Source of the DNA: an uncultured Latescibacterota bacterium
Lineage (GTDB): Bacteria > Latescibacterota > UBA2968 > UBA8231
NCBI GenBank assembly: GCA_951813615.1
Contig: OX638377.1
Span: forward strand, 310,001-374,000
DNA length: 64,000 nt
Direction: 5' to 3'
Position numbers and translations under genes: made by a program. Shown piece after piece: positions 23,916-32,270 of this stretch (its first letter is position 1; every line of letters begins with the position of its first letter). The notes below the pieces were generated by a model. The model did not search any database. It saw only the letters and a list, made by a program, of their open reading frames with translations, and was not told where the DNA came from.

Positions 23916-24659
23916 TTACGCCATATGCCACTGTAAAAAGCGGCGGCGCACCTCGGCGAGACGGCGCTCCTTGCTATCGACCATTTCTGCTAAGAAAGCG
24001 CGACAGTTTTGCTCGCGTTGCTCGTCGCGCGGTGCGTGGTTTAATAGGCCATTTTGTGGGTCGTAAATGAGGCGGTGTTCTTCTTTGCCATCGCTATAGT
24101 AAATCTTGTTGATGATGCGGCGCGTGGTAGTATCCTTGATGCGCCGCTGAGGGGGATTGCCGCCTTCGAGGCAAATGAAAACGAGTAGGTTAATGGCGCG
24201 GAACTGCGCTTCGGGTACTTGGTTTGTTTCGACGATTTGGTGGTGGATCTCATCTAGGTCGTCAGCGTGGACATTGCTGACTAGCGTGTGCCCGGCGTCG
24301 CCTAAAGCAAAGAAAGCGCGCAGGTCGTCTCCCCACAGATAGGTCGGGGGCGTATGGTCGCTCAATTCGTTGGAGATGACACAGGACTTGGTTGCTCCAA
24401 CAGAGGACACCTCTCCCGGCAGTGCGGTGACAAAGGGAAGGTCGGCTCCGACAAAACTGAGCAGGGCGTACATGGTGGTGGTCTTGCCGATGCCACCAGG
24501 CCCCGAACCGGTGATGTAGGAAGCTCCGCGCCAGACGTGGGAGACTAAAAAGGCGGCTAATTCCAAATCGACGGTTTGTACGTCGATGAGATCGATAAGC
24601 GATCGGGTGCGGTCCTCGGGATTGTCCAACTTTTGCAGGTATTCTATATCGGTTGCCAT
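23916..24659 (-). CDS. Stand-alone P-loop protein resembling secretion ATPases
   Basis: The 247-residue protein has a strong Walker A loop, '[11 protein letters not shown]' (residues 51-61), and later '[19 protein letters not shown]', which is close to the histidine-containing box of PilT/GspE/VirB11-type secretion ATPases. The usual N-terminal domain of those ATPases is missing, and '[20 protein letters not shown]' after it resembles the arginine finger/tail region. It is not next to any pilus or secretion gene. Its precise role is unknown; an ATP-dependent motor or regulatory P-loop is the most that can be claimed. Confidence 0.6.
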   Translation of the reverse strand: MATDIEYLQKLDNPEDRTRSLIDLIDVQTVDLELAAFLVSHVWRGASYITGSGPGGIGKTTTMYALLSFVGADLPFVTALPGEVSSVGATKSCVISNELSDHTPPTYLWGDDLRAFFALGDAGHTLVSNVHADDLDEIHHQIVETNQVPEAQFRAINLLVFICLEGGNPPQRRIKDTTTRRIINKIYYSDGKEEHRLIYDPQNGLLNHAPRDEQREQNCRAFLAEMVDSKERRLAEVRRRFLQWHMA

Positions 24660-24673
24660 AATTATTACAGCCT

Positions 24674-24784
24674 TTAGCGGTGGTGTTTGGCGAAGAAGTC
24701 GAAGATGGGCGGCAGCGAAACTTCGACTATTGCGGGGAAGTCAAAAACCAGTGTCGCCGCTGCTGTTTGTTTTGGCTCCCTCAT
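24674..24784 (-). CDS. Possible 36-residue peptide overlapping the uxuA stop
   Basis: ATG 24784 overlaps the uxuA stop as ATGA, and the frame runs 36 codons to TAA 24674-24676. The C-terminal half, 'EVSLPPIFDFFAKHHR', looks like the tail of a hydrolase rather than random sequence, so this may be a remnant of a lost gene. Ribosome coupling would be plausible, but no other evidence for expression is visible. Confidence 0.3.
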   Translation of the reverse strand: MREPKQTAAATLVFDFPAIVEVSLPPIFDFFAKHHR

Positions 24785-25770
24785 TCGTAGGCTAGGTTTT
24801 GCGCCTGCATCATGCCGATCATGTAGCCGAAGGCGAAGATCTTGCCCAGCATGCCGTAGCCACGGGTCGTCTCCGCATCCTCGGACCCCATCGTCGGTGC
24901 GTGGTCAGGGCGGATGGGTCCTGCGAAGCCGGCGCGGGAGTAGATCTCCAGCATCCGCGCCATATCCGTCGGGCCGTCGTCGTGAAAGGTTTCGGTAAAT
25001 CGCGTTCCCGCGGTGCCCTCGACGTCGCGGTAGTGGATAAAGTGAACTTTGCCCTGTTCGGTGAATTCCCGCGCCACTGAGTAGATATCCTCGCCCATAG
25101 CCTTGAAGTTACCTTGGCAGAACGTGACGCCGTTGGAGGGACTTGGCGCGATGTTGATCAGGCGGCGGTACGCGTCGGCGCTGACCATGATTTGGGCGGA
25201 CCCCCGATAGGGCGAAATCGGTGGATCGTTGGGGTGATAGCCCATGCGGACATGGGCCTTTTCGGCGACGGGAATGATGCGTTCGAGCAGCCAAGTCAAG
25301 TTGTCCCAGAGTTCTTCCTCGGTTTGGGGCTCTGCCAAGGGTGGCTCTTGGTGCGACTCGGCGTAGTCGAATTGCGAGGAAATGGCACCGCCGCGCGTGG
25401 GCACCCAATCGGTGCGCGAGCCGCCCGCGCCGAGGTTGTAGCACAGCACGGGAATGCCTACTTGGCCCATGGCCTCTACGGCGGCGATGAAGTCCAATAG
25501 TTCTTCATCGCGGCCCGGGGTGCCTCGACGGATGTGTTGGGAGTGGGTGGGCGTCATGGTTTCGTACACGGGAATCGAAAAACCCGCCTCGGCCCATTCC
25601 TGCTGCTGCTGGCGCATGGCCGCGGCGTACTGATCGCGACCTATCCCTGCGAGGGGCGGCGACGTTACGCAGCCGGTGACGCCCATTTCGCGGCAGATCT
25701 TCACCCGCTCGGGTTGTTCGCACGGGCTCCGGCCCAGAGTCATTGACAGCTTGAATATTCCTTGGCGCAT
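24781..25770 (-). CDS. uxuA: Mannonate dehydratase
   Basis: This 329-residue TIM-barrel protein fits UxuA, which dehydrates D-mannonate to 2-keto-3-deoxygluconate in hexuronate catabolism. The metal and substrate motifs are present in order: 'HVRMGYHPNDPP', 'NGVTFCQGNF' (Cys ligand), 'VHFIHYRDVEGT' (His ligand), 'TFHDDGPTDM' and 'IRPDHAPTM'. It is slightly shorter than the E. coli enzyme. It stands alone, with no uxaC or kdg genes nearby, but several sugar oxidoreductases lie in the window. A tiny ORF overlaps its stop. Confidence 0.88.
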   Translation of the reverse strand: MRQGIFKLSMTLGRSPCEQPERVKICREMGVTGCVTSPPLAGIGRDQYAAAMRQQQQEWAEAGFSIPVYETMTPTHSQHIRRGTPGRDEELLDFIAAVEAMGQVGIPVLCYNLGAGGSRTDWVPTRGGAISSQFDYAESHQEPPLAEPQTEEELWDNLTWLLERIIPVAEKAHVRMGYHPNDPPISPYRGSAQIMVSADAYRRLINIAPSPSNGVTFCQGNFKAMGEDIYSVAREFTEQGKVHFIHYRDVEGTAGTRFTETFHDDGPTDMARMLEIYSRAGFAGPIRPDHAPTMGSEDAETTRGYGMLGKIFAFGYMIGMMQAQNLAYE

Positions 25771-25940
25771 GGGTTTTCCTTTTTCTTGGCGGCGATGCGG
25801 ATGTTACTCACGGGCTTCTTAGGTATGGGATGCTTCGCTGCGCTCAGTATGACAGGTGCTGGCTCTCGTCTAGCACAGGCTCTGACGATACCTAACGTTA
25901 GTTAAATTAGCGAGCCGATTTTGCTATCGTCCGCAGCCCC

Positions 25941-26453
25941 TTACACCAATTCCTCGACCAAGGCTCGGCTAGCTGGATCCAGGCTCCGATAGTCGGGAAT
26001 CTCGTAGCGGTTGCCGTCGGCGTCTTGCACTAGTACCCGCCCGGCGCCCAAAAGGCGCACGTCGCGGCGGCCGGAATAGATTTCAAAGGTGCGGGGTCCT
26101 CGGTCGGTCTCTACCTCCCAGCGCGGCACTCGATTGGCCACTGTCACCTTGGCGATGCGCTGGATGCGCGGGGTGAAATAGGCTCGCTCCAACTCGTCTT
26201 CTACGGCTTGGTGGCTGTCCCGATCGAGCGTGTCGAGTCGGGCCAGCGAACCGATCTCCTTGCCTTTGCGGTCTTGGACGACGATAAAGCAGTCGTCGCA
26301 GGTCAGGGGAAAAGCCCGTTTGACCCGGACCCTCGGATAGGTCTGATCACCGGTCAACTCCAAGTTCAAGTCCTCGAAAGCATCGACGAAAAAGCGCGTT
26401 TTGTCTGGGTCGAGATAAGTGACTTCAGCGGCTAAATTCTGGCGCTGCGGCAT
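25941..26453 (-). CDS. DUF1854 protein, partner of the adjacent ABC transporter
   Basis: The 170-residue protein matches DUF1854: 'KTRFFVDAFEDLNLEL', 'YPRVRVKRAFPLTCDDCFIVVQDRKGKEIGSLARL', 'YFTPRIQRIAKV' and 'YRSLDPASRALVEEL'. In other bacteria this family is encoded beside an ABC exporter and linked to cyanophycin metabolism. Here it is 4 bp downstream of such an ABC gene (26458-28803) on the same strand, so the two are an operon. No cyanophycin synthetase or cyanophycinase is in the window. Confidence 0.82.
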   Translation of the reverse strand: MPQRQNLAAEVTYLDPDKTRFFVDAFEDLNLELTGDQTYPRVRVKRAFPLTCDDCFIVVQDRKGKEIGSLARLDTLDRDSHQAVEDELERAYFTPRIQRIAKVTVANRVPRWEVETDRGPRTFEIYSGRRDVRLLGAGRVLVQDADGNRYEIPDYRSLDPASRALVEELV

Positions 26454-26457
26454 CGCG

Positions 26458-28803
26458 TTACCAAGCTCTCAGTTTGGACATTTCAGCCTGCATGCGGCAC
26501 AGGTTGGCGTAGATGCCGTCCTGTGCAATCAACTCGTCGTGGGTGCCGATTTCGGCGAGTTTGCCCTTGTCGAGAATGAGCAGGCGGTGCGAGTTTTTGA
26601 GGGTCGATAAGCGATGGGCAATGGCAAAGGTGGTGCGCCCTTGGACCAGCCGCTCCAACGCCTCCTGAATCTGCGCTTCGGTTTGGGTGTCGACGTTGGA
26701 GGTGGCTTCGTCGAGGATGAGGATGCGCGGGTCGCGCAAAATGGCCCGGGCAATGGACAGCCGTTGCCGCTCGCCCCCGGATACGCGGGTGCCGCGCTCG
26801 CCGACCATGGTATCGTATCCGTCGGGCATGTTCATGATGAAGTCGTGCGCATTGGCGGCCTTGGCTGCGGCGACGATCTGTTCGAGGGAAGATTCAGGAT
26901 GGCCGTAGGCAATGTTTTCGGCCACCGTGCCGTTGAAAAGGAATGGATCCTGCAAGACCACGCCGATTTGCTCGCGCAGCGATTTGAGGTTCACTTGGCG
27001 GGCGTCGTGGCCGTCGATGAGGATGGCTCCCTCCTGCGGCTCGTAGAAGCGGCAGATGAGGTTGATCAAGGTGCTCTTGCCAGCGCCGCTGTGGCCGGCC
27101 AAGCCGATCATCTCGCCCGGCTCGACGACGAAATTCAAATCCTCAATGACCGGCTTGTCTTCTTCATAGCCGAAGTGGACGCCGCGGAATTCGACCCGGC
27201 CTCCGATGGGCGGCATGAGCATAGCTCCGGGCTGGTCGATCACCTCGGGGTGCGTGTCGAGTACATCAAAGACGCGCTCGGCCGAGGTGGCGGCGCGCTG
27301 AAAGCGGTGGTTGAGGCGGCACAAGCTCTCCACCGGTCCGTAGAAGCGATACATGTAACTGGTAAAGGCGACAAAGGCCCCCAACGTCAGCTCCCCGGCC
27401 AAAATATCGCGGCCGCCAACCCACCAGATGATGATGGTGCCGACCGAGGTTATAAAGGCCATGACCGGGCCGAACAGGCTGCGCATCCACGCCACCCGCA
27501 GCTCGCCTTGCAGCAGGTCTAAGCTGCGGCCCTCGAATTTGCCCACTTCCCGCTGTTCCTGGGCAAATGCCTTGACTACGCGTACCCCTGGGATGGTGTC
27601 GGCCAGCAGGGCACTAAGACTCGCCCAGCGCCGCCACAATGGCCGGTAGATGGCGTGCAGCTTGCGGCCAAAGCGCAGCGTCGCCCACACGAGTAGGGGT
27701 GTCGGTAGCAACACGAGGGCCGCTAGCCCAGGATTGAGCGCAAAGAGGATGATGCAAATGATGACCAAGGTGAGCACATCGCGGATGGCCTCTTGTAGGC
27801 CGTCGCTGATAAAATCCTGCAAGCGGCCCACGTCTTGGGTGACGCTGGCCATAATGCGTCCGGTCTCGTTTTTGTTGTAATAACTAAGCGACAGCGCGTG
27901 GAGGTGGGTGTACACCTCGTTGCGCAGGCCGTAGGTGACGCGCTGGCCGATGCGAGCCATGATATAGCTGCGCAGGCCCGACAAGCCGCTGACGGTGAGG
28001 TTCATCGCTATCAACAAGCCCACCAGCCAGGCCAGCGCCGCGACGGGTTCGTCCGCGGACACCGGCAAAAGAGCCAGCAGGTCAAAGCTCGTCCCTGCGC
28101 TCATAGACGCAGCGGCCCCGACATTCAAGACATCGTCGATGAGAACGCCCAGCAGCAGCGGCTGGCCTAGGCCAATGGTCGTGGCCACCACCATGAGCAG
28201 CAGGCTCAGGGTAATGAGTTTCCAATGCGGCTTGGCATAGCCCAACAGCCGGAACAGCAGCTTGCCCTTTTCTAGACAGGCCGGGCATACGCCATAGTGG
28301 CGCGGAATGACCTGGCCGCAGCGGTCGCAGCGCTTGCGTCCGGCCCGCGCTCCGGCCAACCGCCCGTGGAGCATTTGGCCATCGGGTTCGGTCGGTTGGG
28401 CTTGCTTGACCAAGCGCTCGACTTGATTGGGCAGTTCGGATAGCGCGGGCACCAAGCTCTTGGAGAATACGGCCATGGTCGCGCCCTGTTCCTCGGTGCG
28501 CACCTTGAGGGCCGCGGTGCCCCAATCCTCGCGCACCTCCACGCCCTTTATTTCGTTAAGCGGCAAGCAGACCACATCGGGCGGTCCACCGCTGTCGGGG
28601 CTGAAGGCCACTAGATGGTCGGCGGTGGCCATGAGCCACGCCTCGCCGTACTGGCCGTCGAGCTTAATATCCGTGGTTACTGCTAGGCGGAATTCTTCGT
28701 CGGGGCCTACTAGCTCGGCTAGTTCGCGCCGCACCTGCGCTGGTACGGTAGCGCGAAAAGGAGGCGCTGCGCGTTCTGCTGTATTGCGTTCAAGCTCCGT
28801 CAT
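26458..28803 (-). CDS. ABC transporter with PH-like, zinc-ribbon, TM and ATPase domains
   Basis: This 781-residue protein has, in order: a PH-like N-terminal domain (about 1-140), a zinc ribbon with C159, C162, C173 and C176 ('CDRCGQ...CPAC'), a six-span exporter-type ABC membrane domain (about 185-500), and a nucleotide-binding domain with Walker A 'GHSGAGKST', signature 'VSGGERQR', and Walker B 'ILILDEAT'. It is a half-size ABC exporter that must dimerise. With the following DUF1854 gene it matches the cyanophycin-associated ABC transporter class. The zinc ribbon and PH-like domain in front are characteristic of that class. The substrate is not known. Confidence 0.87.
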   Translation of the reverse strand: MTELERNTAERAAPPFRATVPAQVRRELAELVGPDEEFRLAVTTDIKLDGQYGEAWLMATADHLVAFSPDSGGPPDVVCLPLNEIKGVEVREDWGTAALKVRTEEQGATMAVFSKSLVPALSELPNQVERLVKQAQPTEPDGQMLHGRLAGARAGRKRCDRCGQVIPRHYGVCPACLEKGKLLFRLLGYAKPHWKLITLSLLLMVVATTIGLGQPLLLGVLIDDVLNVGAAASMSAGTSFDLLALLPVSADEPVAALAWLVGLLIAMNLTVSGLSGLRSYIMARIGQRVTYGLRNEVYTHLHALSLSYYNKNETGRIMASVTQDVGRLQDFISDGLQEAIRDVLTLVIICIILFALNPGLAALVLLPTPLLVWATLRFGRKLHAIYRPLWRRWASLSALLADTIPGVRVVKAFAQEQREVGKFEGRSLDLLQGELRVAWMRSLFGPVMAFITSVGTIIIWWVGGRDILAGELTLGAFVAFTSYMYRFYGPVESLCRLNHRFQRAATSAERVFDVLDTHPEVIDQPGAMLMPPIGGRVEFRGVHFGYEEDKPVIEDLNFVVEPGEMIGLAGHSGAGKSTLINLICRFYEPQEGAILIDGHDARQVNLKSLREQIGVVLQDPFLFNGTVAENIAYGHPESSLEQIVAAAKAANAHDFIMNMPDGYDTMVGERGTRVSGGERQRLSIARAILRDPRILILDEATSNVDTQTEAQIQEALERLVQGRTTFAIAHRLSTLKNSHRLLILDKGKLAEIGTHDELIAQDGIYANLCRMQAEMSKLRAW

Positions 28804-28858
28804 GTTTGCCCCTTACCTACGCGACGCGTACGTTTATTAGCCCCTAAGGTGTCCACAA

Positions 28859-28935
28859 GGGCGGCAAGGCGGATAGGTCTCTCGTTCCTATTTTATCCAA
28901 CCTTGCCAAAGAGGATAGTTCCGCGCTTGCCGCCC
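28859..28935. terminator. Nested hairpin between the RND and ABC operons
   Basis: GGGCGGCAAG (28859-28868) and CTTGCCGCCC (28926-28935) form a perfect 10-bp outer stem; the interior also folds through GGATAGG/CCTATTTTATCC-type arms. There is no T-run, so it may be a Rho-assisted terminator of the RND operon or a structured 5' leader of the ABC gene. Confidence 0.4.
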
Positions 28936-28987
28936 CAATACCCAAGCCCCGCATTTTACCGGACACAAAGGTTCCCCCGAAAGGATT

Positions 28988-31900
28988 TCATGCGTTGACC
29001 GGGCTGTGCGACGTGCGCACCACGCGCTTGCACCACAGCGCCAGATCGTCCAACAGCGAATAGAGCGTCGGGGCCAGCATCAGGGTTAGCAACGTCGAGG
29101 TGGCCAAGCCGCTGGCGACGACCAAGCCCACCGGCCCCCAGCGACGGGCAAAGCCCTCGGACGTGCCATAGACCATCGGCAGCACGATCGGCATCAGGTT
29201 GAGGATGGTGGTAAAGGCGGTCATCAGGATGGGCCGGAGCCGGTGCTGGCCGCCGAGGCAGATCGCCTCGCGCCGCGACAGCCCGCTCGCCCGCAGATGA
29301 TTTATATGGGCGATCAGCACGATGCCGTTGTTGACGACGATGCCGAAGAGGATCAAAAGCCCCAAGGCACCGTTGTTGTCAAAGGGTACGTCGAGGACAT
29401 ATAGCCCCAAGGCCACGCCGATGAGGGAGAAGGGAATGGCGAAGATGATGACGAAGGGATGGATCAGGGATTCGAAGAGCGAGGCCATGATGAGGTAGAT
29501 CAGCAGGATGGCGAAAATAGCGGTGAAGTTGTTGTCGCTGGCCTCCTCCCGTTCCCAGCGCGCCGCCCGACCCAAATCCCAAGTATAGCCAGGGGGTAGC
29601 TGCATCCCTTCCATCATCTGGGTGATCGGCTCGGTCAATCTGCGAGCGGCGCTGCGGTCTTCGGTGTTGGCGAAAACGGTGACGTTGAGCATCCGATTCT
29701 CGCGCCTGAGATCGCGAGGGCCGCGGCCAAGCTGGAAGTCGGCCAACGACGCGAGTTGGACCGCGTTGCCGTCGCGGGTTTCGTAGCGGCTGTTTTTGAG
29801 TTGATCGAGAGTGGCGCGGTCGCCCTCGTTGAGCTGCATGACGATGTCGATTTCGCGGTCGTCGCTTTTGAACCCGCTGGTGCGGCGGGTGCCCAAGGCC
29901 GAGGAAATGCCCTGGGCGACCTCGCGCGGCGACAGCCCATAGCCGAGTGCCTGTGCGCGGTTGATTTCGACGCGAACTTCATCTTCGCCGTCTTCGAGGC
30001 TGCTATCGACGTCTTGGACTCCGGGTAGCTGTTCGAGACCGGCTTTGACGTCTTCCATTAGCACGGCTAGGACTTCGGGGTCGCGGCCGTGAAGCTGGAC
30101 TTCGACGCCGAGTTGGTTGCCGGTCCAACTGCGCGAGCGGCCCATTTTGTACGTGTATCCCACCTTCTCTGGCAGCAACTCCTTGACGGCGTTGCCCGCC
30201 TCCATGGACGAGAGCCGGCCCTCGTCGGCATCGACGAGATAGGCGCGAATACTGCCTCGGCGCTGGCTGAATCTCGTCATGAGTGATTGAATGTCGAGCG
30301 AATCCTTTTTCGCTAGCAGGATTTTTTCTATTTGATAGAAATGCTCGCGGACCTCTTCGAGGCTATAGCTGCGGTCGATGACCACCGTCATATCCACCCG
30401 GCGCTCTGGGGTCCAGGGGGTGCCGCGCTGCTCGATCTGGTCGTAGAGGTAATAGCCGGTGCCGGTCAGCATCACCGTGGCGAGCAGGGCGACCCAGCGG
30501 TGGTCGAGCGTCCAGTTGAGCAAGCGGCCATACGAGGAGCGCAGACCGTGGCGGGAGCAGTACCAACCGAGCGCGGCCCCGGCCAGCGCCATGAGCGCGC
30601 AGCCGAGGATGGTCTGCCATTGCATTCCACCGATTGAGGTAGCGATCAGCCCGGACCAGCGTTCCCACCAAGCCTGCAAGCCGCTCCAGCCAAGGTCGCT
30701 AATCTGCCAATAGGCAATGCCCACCACGACGGCGACGACCAGCAGCTTGAGCCAGCGGTCGAAGCGCTCGACCCCAGCGCGTAGTAGCCGCGAGGACACC
30801 AGCGGAATCAGCGACAACGAGACGATCATCGACACCATCACGGCGAGGCAAATCGCGATTCCGGCGTCCTTCATCCACATGGCCGAGCGGCCATCGGTGA
30901 GGAAGAAGAAGGGCACGAAAACGCAGATCGTCGTCAGCGCCGAGGCTAGCACTGCCATGCCGACTTCGCGGCTGCCGGCGTGGGCGGCCTCATCGGCGTC
31001 GAGCCCGTCTTCTTGGCGGCGGCGGAAAATGCTTTCTAGCACCACCACTGCCGGATCGACCAACATCCCCACCGCCAGCATCAGCCCCATCATTGAGACC
31101 ATGTTGAGGGTAATGGTCGATTCAAAGACCTCGCGGGCGACGTACATGCCGATAAAGACGCACAGGGCCGAGGTGGGGATGGCGAGGGCGATGACGATGG
31201 TCGAGCGGATGTTGCGCAGAAATACGAAGATGATAGTCATCGCCAAAAATGCGCCGAGCAGTGCTGAGTTGAAGAGCGTACCGGCTTCTTTGAGTACGGC
31301 CTCGGCGCGATTGCGGTCGATGAAGACTCCGAGTTCGCCATCGTATTCGTCCTCAATCGCCTGCAACTCAGCGACGACGGCCTCGCCGACATCGACGACA
31401 TTGGCGGTGGAGGCTTTGAAAATTTCTAGCTCCAGCGCGTCGGTGCCGTTGAGCCGCTCGTAGCGGCGCTTTTCGGGGTAGCCGTAGTTGATCTCGCCGA
31501 TGTCACTGAGGCGGAACTGACCGCCCATAAGCGGCATGGAGGCAATGTCCTCGGCGCGGGTGAACTCACCAATGGCGCGGGCCATGTAGCGCTGGCCGCC
31601 GTCCATGACCCGACCCAGCGAGATGTTGGTGTTGTTCTCGTTGAGCTGCCAGCCGAGCGAGCCCAGCGATATGTTGTGGGTCTGCAAGCGCTCCTGGTCC
31701 AGCTCGACGATGAGTTGTTTTTCCTCAAAGTCGTCGATGACCACGTTGACGACGCCATTGATCCGCAACAGCCGTGGTTCAATGACCTTCTGGATCAGGT
31801 CGAGTAGGCGGTCGCCGTCGCCGCGCCACGCCAGGTTGGCGTCTATAATGGCGCGCTGGTCGGACTGCCAGCGGCGCAGGCTGACGCGATCGACGTCTGA

Positions 31901-32266
31901 GGGCAGGAGGGCGCGGGCTTGGTCGAGTTTTTCGCGCATCTCCATGTTGGCCAAGTCCATGTCGGTGCCGGATTTGAAGTCCACCCGCACCTCGCCCTGA
32001 TTGCGCCCTGAACTCGAACTAATGCGGTCGATGTTGTTGAGCGTGCCCAGCGTCTGCTCCAGCGGCAGGATCACCAAGCGCTCAATTTCTTCGGGGGAAG
32101 AGTTGTTGTACTGGACGCGGGCCGTGATCCCGGAAGAGGAAATGCTCGGCAACTGCTCTATGGGCAGGCGGTCTAAGGCGACGACGCCCACCACCAAAGC
32201 GCAGATGGTAAGCATCAGGGTGGTCACGGGCCGCTTGAGCGAAAATTCAGATAGGTTCATAACCAA
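28988..32266 (-). CDS. RND efflux transporter subunit, second copy (AcrB/MdtC-type)
   Basis: The 1092-residue protein is an RND pump subunit. The N-terminus ('FSLKRPVTTLMLTICALVVGVVAL'), the porter domain, the TM4 proton-relay segment 'VGMLVDPAVVVLESIFRR' and the C-terminal TM segments ('PFVIIFAIPFSLIGVALGLYVL', 'LILFGIVVNNGIVLIAHINHLR') are all present. It is some 50 residues longer than average because of extra hydrophobic stretches between about residues 510 and 610. It is immediately downstream of a second RND subunit (4-bp gap), so the pump may be a heteromer like MdtBC. No TolC gene is nearby. Confidence 0.92.
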   Translation of the reverse strand: MVMNLSEFSLKRPVTTLMLTICALVVGVVALDRLPIEQLPSISSSGITARVQYNNSSPEEIERLVILPLEQTLGTLNNIDRISSSSGRNQGEVRVDFKSGTDMDLANMEMREKLDQARALLPSDVDRVSLRRWQSDQRAIIDANLAWRGDGDRLLDLIQKVIEPRLLRINGVVNVVIDDFEEKQLIVELDQERLQTHNISLGSLGWQLNENNTNISLGRVMDGGQRYMARAIGEFTRAEDIASMPLMGGQFRLSDIGEINYGYPEKRRYERLNGTDALELEIFKASTANVVDVGEAVVAELQAIEDEYDGELGVFIDRNRAEAVLKEAGTLFNSALLGAFLAMTIIFVFLRNIRSTIVIALAIPTSALCVFIGMYVAREVFESTITLNMVSMMGLMLAVGMLVDPAVVVLESIFRRRQEDGLDADEAAHAGSREVGMAVLASALTTICVFVPFFFLTDGRSAMWMKDAGIAICLAVMVSMIVSLSLIPLVSSRLLRAGVERFDRWLKLLVVAVVVGIAYWQISDLGWSGLQAWWERWSGLIATSIGGMQWQTILGCALMALAGAALGWYCSRHGLRSSYGRLLNWTLDHRWVALLATVMLTGTGYYLYDQIEQRGTPWTPERRVDMTVVIDRSYSLEEVREHFYQIEKILLAKKDSLDIQSLMTRFSQRRGSIRAYLVDADEGRLSSMEAGNAVKELLPEKVGYTYKMGRSRSWTGNQLGVEVQLHGRDPEVLAVLMEDVKAGLEQLPGVQDVDSSLEDGEDEVRVEINRAQALGYGLSPREVAQGISSALGTRRTSGFKSDDREIDIVMQLNEGDRATLDQLKNSRYETRDGNAVQLASLADFQLGRGPRDLRRENRMLNVTVFANTEDRSAARRLTEPITQMMEGMQLPPGYTWDLGRAARWEREEASDNNFTAIFAILLIYLIMASLFESLIHPFVIIFAIPFSLIGVALGLYVLDVPFDNNGALGLLILFGIVVNNGIVLIAHINHLRASGLSRREAICLGGQHRLRPILMTAFTTILNLMPIVLPMVYGTSEGFARRWGPVGLVVASGLATSTLLTLMLAPTLYSLLDDLALWCKRVVRTSHSPVNA

Positions 32267-32270
32267 CCTC

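Noticed and set aside
26614..27522. 302-codon plus-strand frame opposite the ABC transporter
   Set aside because: It is the complement of the ABC membrane and ATPase coding sequence and shows no motif of its own.
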